The notes under the pieces: generated by a model
What the model was told of the DNA's origin: nothing
The model's database searches: none
The model's input: only the letters and a program-made list of their open reading frames with translations
Shown here: positions 25,118 to 34,300 of the stretch, piece after piece
Position numbering within the stretch: the first letter of the stretch is position 1
Layout: each line of letters opens with the position of its first letter
Program-made: the position numbers and the translations under genes
Origin: Saprospiraceae bacterium
GTDB lineage: Bacteria; Bacteroidota; Bacteroidia; Chitinophagales; Saprospiraceae
Length of the DNA: 64,000 nucleotides
Direction of reading: 5' to 3'
Assembly: GCA_013360405.1 (NCBI GenBank)
Contig: JABWBR010000012.1
Location: 1 to 64,000, forward strand

Positions 25118-26068
25118 ATGCGTGCCGCAATACAAACCCTTATAATCTTATTTATCACTCAGTTTACTACTCAGGGGCAGTCCACTGACCTTTTCAGCGA
25201 CAGCCTCTTCTTTTATGAACAGGAGCGCAACTACCAGTCGTGGCTCAACGACGTCGGGTTAGGTGAAGCTTTATCGACTGATGGAATACAAATTTATCAT
25301 AATAAAATAGCTTTGCACCTTAAGTTGCAAACAAGTTCGGCAGATACTGCTTACTGGTTGTTTCAACGGATTGTTAAGGATTTTGGTGATAGTTCTCCAT
25401 TCTCGATGGAACAGACTTTGCTCTACAGAATGATCAGCATTATGGAGATTAGGCCGCCTGAAGCACTCATCATATTGCGTAACCGCACAGCGTACGGACA
25501 ATTACCCTCAATCGACTACAGAATTTTTTATGATCCCGCCACGAATCTAGCTGTAATGAAAGGAGCATTGCGTTCAATTATTCGTGATTCCATCCTGCTG
25601 CCCGCTTTTATATTGAATACTAAAATAAATCAACAGAAGCTGTTAAATACAGTGCATGATTTTACCAATTCTAAACTATATAAATTAAAGCAAAAACTTG
25701 GCGAAAAATTTGTCGAACATTTTTCTGGGAAAACAGAGCCGCGTTTTGTAGTCAAACTCTGTCAAAATCCATTGATTTGTGAGGTTATGAATGTAAAAGG
25801 CGAAGTTGTGCCTACAGGCTATTTTAATATTCTTGATCCAAATGAACGATTGGTTTTTACGGTAGAGGTTCGGTCGGAAAGAAAGGGCCTTCATATCGTA
25901 TGCATGATTGACGGAAAATACGGGTCGGGGCTTTTTCGCCCACGGACAGTTAAAGCTTATCGTGATATGGTTCCGGAGTACGCAGGAGAGCTTGCACGCT
26001 ACTCGCAACAGTTTACTCAGATTTTACTGCCGGAATGGATAATGCAAATCATTAATGACGAACAATAA
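25118..26068 (+). CDS. exported protein of unknown function, CHAT partner
   Basis: The 316-residue product begins with a signal peptide (about 1-21, ending TTQGQ). It has no known domain. The N-terminal two thirds are helical; residues about 200-265 look beta-rich (RFVVKLCQNPLICEVMNVKG, LVFTVEVRSERKGLHIVCMI). Two cysteines near 213 and 219 could pair. It starts 29 bp after the CHAT gene and ends 6 bp before the small membrane protein, so the three are almost surely one operon. It may be the sensor, inhibitor or substrate of the CHAT peptidase; nothing in the sequence decides. Confidence 0.75.
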   Translation: MRAAIQTLIILFITQFTTQGQSTDLFSDSLFFYEQERNYQSWLNDVGLGEALSTDGIQIYHNKIALHLKLQTSSADTAYWLFQRIVKDFGDSSPFSMEQTLLYRMISIMEIRPPEALIILRNRTAYGQLPSIDYRIFYDPATNLAVMKGALRSIIRDSILLPAFILNTKINQQKLLNTVHDFTNSKLYKLKQKLGEKFVEHFSGKTEPRFVVKLCQNPLICEVMNVKGEVVPTGYFNILDPNERLVFTVEVRSERKGLHIVCMIDGKYGSGLFRPRTVKAYRDMVPEYAGELARYSQQFTQILLPEWIMQIINDEQ

Positions 26069-26074
26069 GATAAG

Positions 26075-26485
26075 ATGCAAAAGAAAATATTTCGTCAGCG
26101 CTTGTTGTACGCAATGTTGAGTGCTAAATTAGTAGTAGTTAGCTGGACTTTTTTCATGTGGCTAACCAAAGGATACAATTTTTCCCAATTGAAAGATATC
26201 CTGTTCCTTGTGGTACCACTGTTTTCTACTAATCTTATTATCATGGTACAGTATTATCTTGACGATGAAAAGATAGCTGCTGCTGATAATCAGGCTATTG
26301 TGCCCAGTCCCATCCGCATAATAGGTATTGTTGGTTCCTTATTGTATTGTTTTTATATGGTCAGCGTACTATCGATGGTGCCGGGTGAAACCGAGGCTTT
26401 CAACGATTTAAAAGAAATGCTAGGATGGGGTGAAATTTTGTTCGGTGTGTATTTAGGGTATGTTGTGAAAGCGGTGTTCAAATAG
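26075..26485 (+). CDS. small multi-pass membrane protein, CHAT operon
   Basis: The 136-residue product has four hydrophobic segments: about 12-31, 41-60, 81-102 and 117-134. A charged loop (YLDDEKIAAADNQ) separates the second and third. No family is recognised. It follows the 316-residue exported protein by 6 bp. An inner-membrane anchor for the exported CHAT peptidase and its partner is one possibility, inferred from position only. Confidence 0.72.
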   Translation: MQKKIFRQRLLYAMLSAKLVVVSWTFFMWLTKGYNFSQLKDILFLVVPLFSTNLIIMVQYYLDDEKIAAADNQAIVPSPIRIIGIVGSLLYCFYMVSVLSMVPGETEAFNDLKEMLGWGEILFGVYLGYVVKAVFK

Positions 26486-26582
26486 TTCTCCGCTTCTCGT
26501 TGTGTTCTTCATCGCCAAGCGAAGATATTTTGACAGGGTGCAGATATGCAAGCCGACCGACCTGGATTGCACCATCTCAAAA

Positions 26583-26672
26583 TCCAACAGTCCGATAGTC
26601 CAACAGTCACCCCCCAAAACCCATCCCCTCATTCCGTTGTTTAGCCCATAGAATACAACCGTTGGGCTAAAA
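26583..26672. repeat. CCAACAGTCC words and TTTAGCCCA inverted repeat
   Basis: Short AACAGTCCGATAGTCC units (related to 50745-50772) precede the hairpin TTTAGCCCA...TGGGCTAAA at 26640-26671, which is followed by A and T runs. The hairpin may end the CHAT operon transcript. Confidence 0.5.
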
Positions 26673-26731
26673 AATTTCTCTTTTGGTGGGGGTTTTTAGC
26701 ATAATTGCGCTCAATTACATCCACATTGACC

Positions 26732-29506
26732 ATGAAGAACACCTTATTGCTCGCTCTGCTAACCTTGGGTGCTATTCACCAGGCTATTGCCGGCGGCGTG
26801 CGCGGCACCGTGCGCGATAACGAAGGCAATGCCCTCGAATTTGCCGCTATTTATGTAAAAGAAACCGGCGACGGGGCGGTGACTAACTCGGAAGGATATT
26901 ACGAGCTACGGCTAGCCCCCGGCGATTATACGCTCATTTTTCAATACCTGGGTTATAACGCCGAATTGCGGCAAATAGCGGTGGGCGAGGGGTTCCGCGA
27001 ACTCGACGTATCCATGAAGAACCAGTCGTTTACGCTCAAACAGGTGGATGTGATCGAGGGCCGCGAGGACCCGGCCTATACGGTGATGCGCAAAGCCATC
27101 GCCAAGGCCAGCTATCACCGGCAGCAACTCGACAGCTATTCGGCCCAGGTGTATATCAAGGGATCGGGTCGACTCAAAAAAGCGCCGTTTTTTATTCGCA
27201 AAGAACTCAAAAAAGAAGGCATCGACTCTTCTTTTGCTTTTGTGACGGAGTCGGTGAGCCGCATTGACTACAAGCGGCCCAATAAATTCAAGGAAACCGT
27301 CATTTCGATACGCAAACAGGGCGATGACAATGATACGAGCCCTTCGCAGTATATTTTCAGCAGTTTTTACCAACCCCGCGTGGCGGAAGCTGCCGTGTCG
27401 CCTTTAGCAACCGACGCTTTTGCGTATTACAAATTCAAACTCGACGGCTATTTTATGGACCGCGGCTACGGCGTCAACAAGATCAGGGTTATTCCACGCA
27501 GCCGCGGCGAGGATGTCTTCGAAGGCTATATTTATATCGTGGAAGATTGGTGGAGCATCCACAGTTTGTCGCTGAAAACCTACAAATTCGGTATCGAATT
27601 CAATATCAACCAGGTGTATTCGCCTATCGACGACGTAGCCTGGATGCCTACCAGCCAACGTTTTGATGTAAACGCGAAAATGCTGGGCTTCGATTTTGTG
27701 TACAATTATGTGTCTTCTGTGAGTGGTTATAAAATAAAACTAAACCCCGACCTACCCTCGGATGTGGCGGTAGTGGATGAAAAACTGGATCAGGAGCTCG
27801 CCAAAGAAGTAGAGAAACGCTGGAAAGAAGACGCCAAGTCGAAAGACGTGTACGACAAATTGTCGTCGGGCAAAGAGCTGACGCGCAAGGACTTAAAATC
27901 CCTGATGAAAGATTACGAAAAGGAAGAAAAGAAATCTGCGAAAGCAGAAAAAGCCGGCGAATTAAAAAAGGATGAAGAAAAAAGTACCGACCCCATTACG
28001 CTCGAAGAACGCGAATTTAAGGTAGATAGCATGGCCTACAAGCGCGATTCGTCGTATTGGGCCGAAATCCGGCCTATTCCGCTTACGGTTTATGAGGTAA
28101 AAGGCTACGAGCGGGTCGACAGTCTGAGCAGAGTGGAAGCCGAAAAACGCGAACGCGAAGCGTCTGGCGAAGAAACCGAGGAAAAAGCAGGGCAAAAATC
28201 TAAAAAGAAGAAAAAGCCCAACCAGTTTGAGCTGATGGACCTGATAGGCGGCGGCAGTTATAATATCGGGAAGGCCCGCCTTTCCTTTGAATCGATACCA
28301 GCCAACCTCCATTTCAATCCGGTAGAAGGATATAGCCTGCACTCCGAAATCGCTCTCCGGTTTAACCAGAAGGTGATGTTTAAAGACACCACCCTCACAA
28401 CCGCCGCCGAAAATGGAGGTGATAAACCCAAACCCAAAGTACGTGTGACCCGCAACTGGACGTTCGGCTATACGCCCCGCTATGCTTTTGCCCGCGAAAA
28501 ATTTACGGGCAAGGGACGCATCAACTACGGGTTCGGCAGGCGCTTCCGGCGCGGCCATGCGGAGTTTGAAGGCGGTCGCTATATCGTGCAATACAACAGT
28601 GAAAAGCCGATCAGCGAATTGATCAATACTTATCTCAACTTGTTTGAGGAGCGCAATTTTATTCGTTTGTATGAAAAAGATTATCTGGGTTTCAATTTTG
28701 ACAAACAAATACGCGAAAACTGGAAGCTGCTGTTAAATGCCGAGTGGGCCAAGCGTTATACGCTGAGCAATAATACCACCCAAACCTGGTTTAACCGCGA
28801 CGACCGCTCTTACGATTCCAATCTTCCCGTAAACGACGAGTGGACAACCCCCGCTCCCGCCATTGAAAGAGCCGCAACTATAAGTATCGGCGTGGAAGCG
28901 CGCCCCTGGCAGCGCTACCGCACTTACAACGGCTATACCCAGGTAGTGGAAAACACTTCGCCCATCCTTACTTTGAGATACAAAAAAGGTCTTGACGGCC
29001 TGTTCGATAGCGAGGTAAACTACGATTTGCTCGACTTTACCTATCGCCACGGCTTTAAAGTCGGCGCCCGCGGCAAGATGGACGTCAAAGTCAATACCGG
29101 CATTTTCCTAAATAACGACTACGTAGGTTTTGCCGATTATAAGCACTTCAACGGCAACCGCATTTCACTGGTCACCGCCGACCCCGTGGGCAGTTTCCGC
29201 CTGCTCGACTACTACCGGTACAGTACCTCCGACAAGTACCTGTCGGCCCATGCGCACTACCAGTTCCGCAAGTTTTTATTTACCCAAATTGCCGAGGTCT
29301 GGTTGTTGGGTTTAAAAGAAAATGTGTTTGTCAATTACCTGGCTACGCCTACTTCTAAAAATTACTTTGAAGTCGGCTATTCGGTAGATAATATTTTCCG
29401 AATTTTCCGCCTCGAAACCGCCGTTTCTTTCCAGGATGGCAAATACCTCGACTGGGGCGTGCTGATCGGGATTTCTTCGAATCTGGGGTTTGTGGATTTT
29501 GATTAG
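26732..29506 (+). CDS. outer-membrane protein with carboxypeptidase-like and DUF5686 domains
   Basis: The product is 924 residues from ATG at 26732; a TTG at 26705 is in frame but the chosen Met starts the signal peptide. After it comes a carboxypeptidase regulatory-like beta-sandwich (about 20-100: GTVRDNEGNALEFAAIYVKE, GYYELRLAPGDYTLIFQYLGY). The rest is DUF5686, a family with the shape of an outer-membrane barrel; the C-terminus is rich in alternating beta strands and ends in an aromatic-flanked GFVDFD. A charged Lys/Glu-rich loop (about 350-490) interrupts the barrel. Its substrate is unknown. It resembles TonB-dependent receptor relatives but lacks a plug. Confidence 0.85.
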   Translation: MKNTLLLALLTLGAIHQAIAGGVRGTVRDNEGNALEFAAIYVKETGDGAVTNSEGYYELRLAPGDYTLIFQYLGYNAELRQIAVGEGFRELDVSMKNQSFTLKQVDVIEGREDPAYTVMRKAIAKASYHRQQLDSYSAQVYIKGSGRLKKAPFFIRKELKKEGIDSSFAFVTESVSRIDYKRPNKFKETVISIRKQGDDNDTSPSQYIFSSFYQPRVAEAAVSPLATDAFAYYKFKLDGYFMDRGYGVNKIRVIPRSRGEDVFEGYIYIVEDWWSIHSLSLKTYKFGIEFNINQVYSPIDDVAWMPTSQRFDVNAKMLGFDFVYNYVSSVSGYKIKLNPDLPSDVAVVDEKLDQELAKEVEKRWKEDAKSKDVYDKLSSGKELTRKDLKSLMKDYEKEEKKSAKAEKAGELKKDEEKSTDPITLEEREFKVDSMAYKRDSSYWAEIRPIPLTVYEVKGYERVDSLSRVEAEKREREASGEETEEKAGQKSKKKKKPNQFELMDLIGGGSYNIGKARLSFESIPANLHFNPVEGYSLHSEIALRFNQKVMFKDTTLTTAAENGGDKPKPKVRVTRNWTFGYTPRYAFAREKFTGKGRINYGFGRRFRRGHAEFEGGRYIVQYNSEKPISELINTYLNLFEERNFIRLYEKDYLGFNFDKQIRENWKLLLNAEWAKRYTLSNNTTQTWFNRDDRSYDSNLPVNDEWTTPAPAIERAATISIGVEARPWQRYRTYNGYTQVVENTSPILTLRYKKGLDGLFDSEVNYDLLDFTYRHGFKVGARGKMDVKVNTGIFLNNDYVGFADYKHFNGNRISLVTADPVGSFRLLDYYRYSTSDKYLSAHAHYQFRKFLFTQIAEVWLLGLKENVFVNYLATPTSKNYFEVGYSVDNIFRIFRLETAVSFQDGKYLDWGVLIGISSNLGFVDFD

Positions 29507-29603
29507 AAGGGTTTATGAGGGTTTATGAAGGGTTATGAGGGTTTATGAGGGTTGAAAAAGGGATAATTTAACCCCTCATAAACCCTCATAAACCCTCATA
29601 AAC
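29506..29603. terminator. inverted array of GTTTATGAGGG units
   Basis: Four GTTTATGAGGG-like units read forward (29511-29553), then three CCTCATAAAC units read in reverse (29573-29602), separated by a short A/T-rich loop. The array folds into a long stem just past the DUF5686 stop codon. Confidence 0.6.
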
Positions 29604-29615
29604 TATAAAAACCCA

Positions 29616-29623
29616 TATCTTTG
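29616..29623 (+). promoter_or_regulatory. -7 box for urocanate hydratase
   Basis: TATCTTTG is an exact match to TAnnTTTG, 16 bp before the ATG at 29639. No clear -33 element was found because the upstream DNA is the inverted repeat array. It implies a very short leader. Confidence 0.45.
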
Positions 29624-29638
29624 CGCAATAACTCAGAT

Positions 29639-31684
29639 ATGACAAGGACTACTCCTAACCTCACCGATTTCCAGCGCGCTATTCTGGAAGGCATACCATC
29701 GCAATTACCAACGCCTAAGCCGTACGATACCGGCGTAAGCCATGCCCCCGTGCGGGTTATCGAGGGCGTATTGAGCGATAAAGAAAAAGCGCTGGCTTTG
29801 CGCAATGCGCTGCGGTATTTTCCGAGGGAGCAGCATGCCGAACTGGCGCCCGAATTTGCCGCCGAGCTGGCCGCTTACGGCCGCATCTACATGCACCGTT
29901 TTCGGCTCGATTACCCCATGTATGCGCGGCCTATCGACGAATATCCACACCGGTCGAGGCAGGCGGCAGCCATCATGTTGATGATACAGAACAACCTCGA
30001 CCCCAAAGTGGCCAAGCACCCCCACGAACTGATCACCTATGGCGGCAATGGGGCGGTGTTCCAAAACTGGGCGCAATACCGGCTGGTGATGAAATACCTC
30101 GCTGAAATGACCGACGAGCAAACGCTGGTATTGTACTCCGGCCATCCGCTGGGGCTTTTTCCTTCGCATCCCGAAGCGCCGAGAGTGGTGGTCACCAACG
30201 GAATGATGATTCCCAATTATTCTAAAAAAGAGGACTGGAACAAATACAACGCCCTTGGCGTGACCCAATACGGACAGATGACGGCCGGCTCTTTCATGTA
30301 TATCGGCCCGCAGGGCATCGTTCACGGCACCACCATCACTCTGCTCAATGCCGGGCGACTACGGGGCCTGGGCAGCGATAACCTGCGGGGCAACGTATAT
30401 GTCACCTCCGGCCTCGGCGGCATGTCGGGCGCCCAAACCGTAGCAGCGGTGATTGCCGGGGCGGTAGGCGTAGTAGCCGAAGTAGATCCCGATGCCATCG
30501 CACAACGCCTTGCCGACGGCTATATCCAGGCCGAAAATGTATTCCACGACCTCGACAAATTGGTAGCTCGCATCGAGGAATGCCGCCGCAACGGCACGGC
30601 TATCGCACTGGTATACGCCGGCAACGTAGTCGACTTATGGGAGAAATTTGTGGCTGCCGGCACGCACATAGAACTCGGCTCCGACCAAACTTCCCTGCAC
30701 AATATCGACGATATGGGCTATTGCCCCGCCGGGTATACATTTGCGGAAGCAAAAACACTATTAGTAACAGACAAAACCGCCTTTATGGAGGCCGTGTACG
30801 ATACCCTGCGCAGGCACGTGGCCGCCGTAAACGCCATGACCGCCCGCGGCATGTATTTCTGGGATTACGGCAACGCCTTCCTGCTCGAAGCAGGCCATGC
30901 CGGCGCCGACATCTGGCGTAATAAAGAAGAGGGTTTGTACAAATACGCTTCGTATGTAGAAGATATCATGGGGCCCATGTGTTTTGACTACGGCTTCGGG
31001 CCTTTCCGCTGGGTATGTACCTCGGGCGACCTGGCCGACCTGCGCACTACCGACCGCATTGCCGGCGATGAGTTGCGCGACATGCTCTCCAAATCCACGC
31101 CGGATATCGCCGGGCAACTGCGCGACAATCTGATTTGGATCGAATCCGCCGAAACCAACATCCCTGTGGTGGGTTCCAAATCGCGAATACTCTACGCCGA
31201 CGCCCTGGGCCGCATCCGCATTGCCCGCGCTTTCAACGACGCCATAGCCCGTGGGGAGATCTCTGCGCCGGTTGTATTGGGCCGCGACCACCACGACGTG
31301 TCGGGCACCGATTCGCCCTTCCGCGAAACCGCCAATATATATGATGGCTCAAGGTTCACTGCCGACATGGCGGTGCACAACGTAATCGGCGACGCTTTCC
31401 GGGGCGCTACCTGGGTGAGCCTCCACAACGGCGGCGGCGTAGGCTGGGGTGAGGTGATCAACGGCGGTTTCGGCATGGTACTCGACGGCAGCCCCGAGGC
31501 CCGGCGCCGCCTGGAAGCTATGCTGTTCTGGGATGTCAACAACGGCATTGCCCGCCGCAGCTGGGCCCGCAATGAAGGCGCTATGGACGCGGCTCAACGC
31601 GCCATGGAGGCCGAGCCGCTGCTTCGCATTACGATGCCCAATCTGGCCGACGATGATCTCGTGGAGAAGGCCCTGGGACTTTGA
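29639..31684 (+). CDS. hutU: urocanate hydratase (urocanase)
   Basis: The product is 681 residues from ATG at 29639; the TTG at 29621 overlaps the likely -7 box and is rejected. It is longer than the classical enzyme of about 555 residues, like other Bacteroidota urocanases. It converts urocanate to imidazolone propionate in histidine breakdown, using tightly bound NAD+. Visible marks are the YGGNGAVFQNW motif near residue 135, VTSGLGGMSGAQ, the NAD-binding EVDPDAI and the active-site region DQTSLHN. No hutH, hutI or hutG lies nearby, so the rest of the pathway must be elsewhere. The gene is monocistronic. Confidence 0.95.
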   Translation: MTRTTPNLTDFQRAILEGIPSQLPTPKPYDTGVSHAPVRVIEGVLSDKEKALALRNALRYFPREQHAELAPEFAAELAAYGRIYMHRFRLDYPMYARPIDEYPHRSRQAAAIMLMIQNNLDPKVAKHPHELITYGGNGAVFQNWAQYRLVMKYLAEMTDEQTLVLYSGHPLGLFPSHPEAPRVVVTNGMMIPNYSKKEDWNKYNALGVTQYGQMTAGSFMYIGPQGIVHGTTITLLNAGRLRGLGSDNLRGNVYVTSGLGGMSGAQTVAAVIAGAVGVVAEVDPDAIAQRLADGYIQAENVFHDLDKLVARIEECRRNGTAIALVYAGNVVDLWEKFVAAGTHIELGSDQTSLHNIDDMGYCPAGYTFAEAKTLLVTDKTAFMEAVYDTLRRHVAAVNAMTARGMYFWDYGNAFLLEAGHAGADIWRNKEEGLYKYASYVEDIMGPMCFDYGFGPFRWVCTSGDLADLRTTDRIAGDELRDMLSKSTPDIAGQLRDNLIWIESAETNIPVVGSKSRILYADALGRIRIARAFNDAIARGEISAPVVLGRDHHDVSGTDSPFRETANIYDGSRFTADMAVHNVIGDAFRGATWVSLHNGGGVGWGEVINGGFGMVLDGSPEARRRLEAMLFWDVNNGIARRSWARNEGAMDAAQRAMEAEPLLRITMPNLADDDLVEKALGL

Positions 31685-31768
31685 GACTTTGCGACTTTGA
31701 GACTTTACGAACAGGGAATCGTTACGTATTATTCACATCAGCACATCAGCAAATTAGCACATCAGCAC
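31681..31768. repeat. GACTTTGCGAC and CAGCACATCAGCAAATTAG words
   Basis: GAGACTTTGCGACTTTGAG is followed by four AGCACATCAGC-type units, between convergent hutU and the MATE gene. The second unit type recurs at 62646-62743. Confidence 0.65.
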
Positions 31769-31769
31769 A

Positions 31770-33155
31770 TCATATCTTCACCAGCTTCCAGGCGCCCCGG
31801 CGGAAAATAGCGATACATAAGACTGCTGCGGTAGTTTCGCTTATCGCAATAGCCATGCTGACGCCGGCCAGCCCCAGGTTGGCGGGTATAGCCAGCACAT
31901 AGCCCAGCGGTATCTCCAGCATCCAGAAACAGATCAAATTAATGATCGTGGGCGTTCGCGTGTCGCCGGCGCCGTTAAAAGCCTGGCTGATCACCATGCC
32001 GTAGGCAAAAAACACATAGCCGGCACAAATAATGCGCAAGCTGGTAACGCCTGCTTTAACGACTGCTTCTTCTTGTGTAAAAAAACTTAGCAGCCAATCG
32101 GCAGTAAAAAAATACACCACCGACACGGTAAGCAGAAAATACATATTATAGCGGGCGGCCTGCCAGACCGAAGTTTCCGCCCGTTCGGGGTGATTGGCGC
32201 CCAGGTTTTGTCCTACAAGCGTAGCGGCGGCATTGGCAATACCCCACGACGGCAATATCGTAAACACCAGAAGGCGGATAGCAATGGTATATCCCGCCAC
32301 TGCTTCGCTGCCAAACCTGGCGATAATAGTCATCAGGAAAATCCACGAAGCAGAAGCGATGATAAACTGCCCGGCGCCCGTAGCGCCCACATTGATCAGT
32401 CGTTTGATAACCTCGGCCTGCACCTGTACATGCCGCCAAAGGATGCGAATTCTGCTGCCCGCTTTTGTCAGCAAATAAAATTGGTACAACACACCGATAC
32501 CTCGCCCAATGGCGGTTGCCATGGCGGCGCCGGCGACGCCCATCTCAGGAAAAGGCCCCCAGCCGAAAATCAGAATCGGGTCGAGCACGATATTGATGCC
32601 GTTGGCCAGCCACAATACTCGCATGGCCGCCGCCGCATCGCCCGCGCCTCTTAAAATACCGTTGTTCAAAAAAAGCAGGGTAATGACGATATTGCTACCC
32701 AGCGCAATGCGGGTATAACCGATGCCGGAGGCGATAAGCTGTTCGCTGCCGCCCAACAAGCGCAGAATATCTTCCGCCCAAATCAAACCAGCAATGGAAA
32801 TAACCACAGATATGCCCACCCCCAGCAGAATAGCCTGGAAGGCCGCTTTGGAGGCTTCCTCAGGATGTTCTTCGCCGATCCGGCGCGCGATCATGGCCGT
32901 GGCGGCCATACTCAGGCCTATCGCCAGCGAATAAATAAGGGTAAGTACCGACTCCGTGAGGCCTACTACCGCCACCGCGTCGACGCTTATTTTGGCTACA
33001 AAAAACGCGTCTACGACGGCAAAAAGCGATTCCATCGCCATTTCCAATACCATCGGTATCGACAATAGCACGATGGCACGGGTAATACTGCCGGTGGTAT
33101 AACTTTTCTCTTCGCCTTTCAGGGCTTCTAATAAAAGGTGGTACAATTTGCGCAT
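31770..33155 (-). CDS. MATE-family multidrug/Na+ efflux transporter
   Basis: The product is 461 residues from ATG at 33155; the in-frame Met at 33218 adds a leader that does not fit the family. The length and twelve hydrophobic segments match MATE antiporters, which expel cationic drugs or other solutes using Na+ or H+. Family marks are LSIPMVLEMAMESLFAVVDA at the start, the repeated GAGDAAAAMR / GAGDTRTPTI motifs of the two halves and the GQNLGANHPERA loop. It stands alone, convergent with hutU. Confidence 0.92.
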   Translation of the reverse strand: MRKLYHLLLEALKGEEKSYTTGSITRAIVLLSIPMVLEMAMESLFAVVDAFFVAKISVDAVAVVGLTESVLTLIYSLAIGLSMAATAMIARRIGEEHPEEASKAAFQAILLGVGISVVISIAGLIWAEDILRLLGGSEQLIASGIGYTRIALGSNIVITLLFLNNGILRGAGDAAAAMRVLWLANGINIVLDPILIFGWGPFPEMGVAGAAMATAIGRGIGVLYQFYLLTKAGSRIRILWRHVQVQAEVIKRLINVGATGAGQFIIASASWIFLMTIIARFGSEAVAGYTIAIRLLVFTILPSWGIANAAATLVGQNLGANHPERAETSVWQAARYNMYFLLTVSVVYFFTADWLLSFFTQEEAVVKAGVTSLRIICAGYVFFAYGMVISQAFNGAGDTRTPTIINLICFWMLEIPLGYVLAIPANLGLAGVSMAIAISETTAAVLCIAIFRRGAWKLVKI

Positions 33156-33278
33156 GGGACAATCGGGTTGTAGTGTGCTAGTTGGGGAGATTTTTTTGAA
33201 TTGGAATCCTATTAACACCCAAAGGTAATAGAATAGTTCCCCACAGGTTTCTCAAAAAAATAATGCATTTTCGCAGTG

Positions 33279-34196
33279 ATGAAAAACTATCTGAGCATCC
33301 TCCAGGAAATCAGGGAAGAGGTGTTGCCGCTTCTGGGCCAGGGCAAGGTGGCCGGCTACATTCCGGCCCTGCAAAATGTCGACGCCGGCAAATTCGGCAT
33401 GGCCCTCGTCACGCTCGACGGCGAAGCATTTGTCATCGGCGATGCCGACGAGCGCTTTTCTATTCAGAGCATTTCGAAGGTGTTTACCCTTGCTTTGGCT
33501 TTCGCCAAATTGGGCGAAGACCTCTGGAAACGCGTAGGCCTCGAGCCCTCCGGAAATCCCTTTAATTCGCTTTTACAACTCGAATACGAAAAGGGAGTTC
33601 CCCGCAATCCCTTCATCAACGCCGGCGCCATGGTAATCACCGACGTGCTGATCAGCAACTTTGACCACCCCAAAGCCGCTATACTGGATTTTGTACGGCA
33701 ATTGTCGGGCATCGACGACGTGTATTACGATTACGACATTGCCCGCTCGGAGCGTGAAACCGGATTTGTCAATGCCGCGCTGGTGAATTACCTCAAAAGC
33801 CTGGGCAATATCGAAAACAATGTAGAAACCGTGCTCGACGTGTATTGCCACCAGTGCGCCATCAAGATGTCGTGCCGGGAACTGGCAAAATCTTTCCTGT
33901 TTTTGGCCAACCACGGCATCATCCCCTCGGGCAACACCCGTATACTTACTACGAGCCAGGCTAAACGCCTCAATGCCATCATGCTTACCTGCGGGTTTTA
34001 CGACCAGGCCGGCGAATTTGCCTTTCGCGTGGGCATGCCGGGAAAAAGCGGCGTGGGCGGGGGCATCGTAGCGGTCATCCCCGGCGAACTGGCTATCGCC
34101 GTATGGAGCCCCGAACTCAACGAACACGGCAATTCACTGGCCGGCATAAAAGCGCTCGAGTTATTTACTACCAAAACAGGTAGTTCTATATTTTGA
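33279..34196 (+). CDS. glsA: glutaminase A
   Basis: The product is 305 residues from ATG at 33279; a GTG immediately before it is in frame and possible. It hydrolyses L-glutamine to glutamate and ammonia. It belongs to the serine-dependent, beta-lactamase-fold glutaminases. The catalytic Ser-x-x-Lys is Ser64-Ile-Ser-Lys67 in FSIQSISKVFTL, and NPFINAGAM and GKSGVGGGIVAV are also diagnostic. It is near hutU (histidine to glutamate) but on the other side of the MATE gene, so a shared nitrogen role is only suggestive. Confidence 0.94.
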   Translation: MKNYLSILQEIREEVLPLLGQGKVAGYIPALQNVDAGKFGMALVTLDGEAFVIGDADERFSIQSISKVFTLALAFAKLGEDLWKRVGLEPSGNPFNSLLQLEYEKGVPRNPFINAGAMVITDVLISNFDHPKAAILDFVRQLSGIDDVYYDYDIARSERETGFVNAALVNYLKSLGNIENNVETVLDVYCHQCAIKMSCRELAKSFLFLANHGIIPSGNTRILTTSQAKRLNAIMLTCGFYDQAGEFAFRVGMPGKSGVGGGIVAVIPGELAIAVWSPELNEHGNSLAGIKALELFTTKTGSSIF

Positions 34197-34203
34197 ATAC
34201 GTC

Positions 34204-34295
34204 TTGGTTATTTACCACAAAGACACTAAGTTCACGAAGTACCACTAAGATTGCTTTTGTGCCTTTATATGTTTTGTGTCTTTGTGCTAAAAAAT
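34204..34295. repeat. ACCACAAAGACACTAAG inverted repeat
   Basis: ACCACAAAGACACTAAG at the left pairs loosely with TTTTGTGTCTTTGTGCTA at the right. TTTGTGCCTTTATATG lies between them. It precedes the Gfo/Idh gene and may hold its promoter. Confidence 0.5.
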
Positions 34296-34300
34296 TACTC

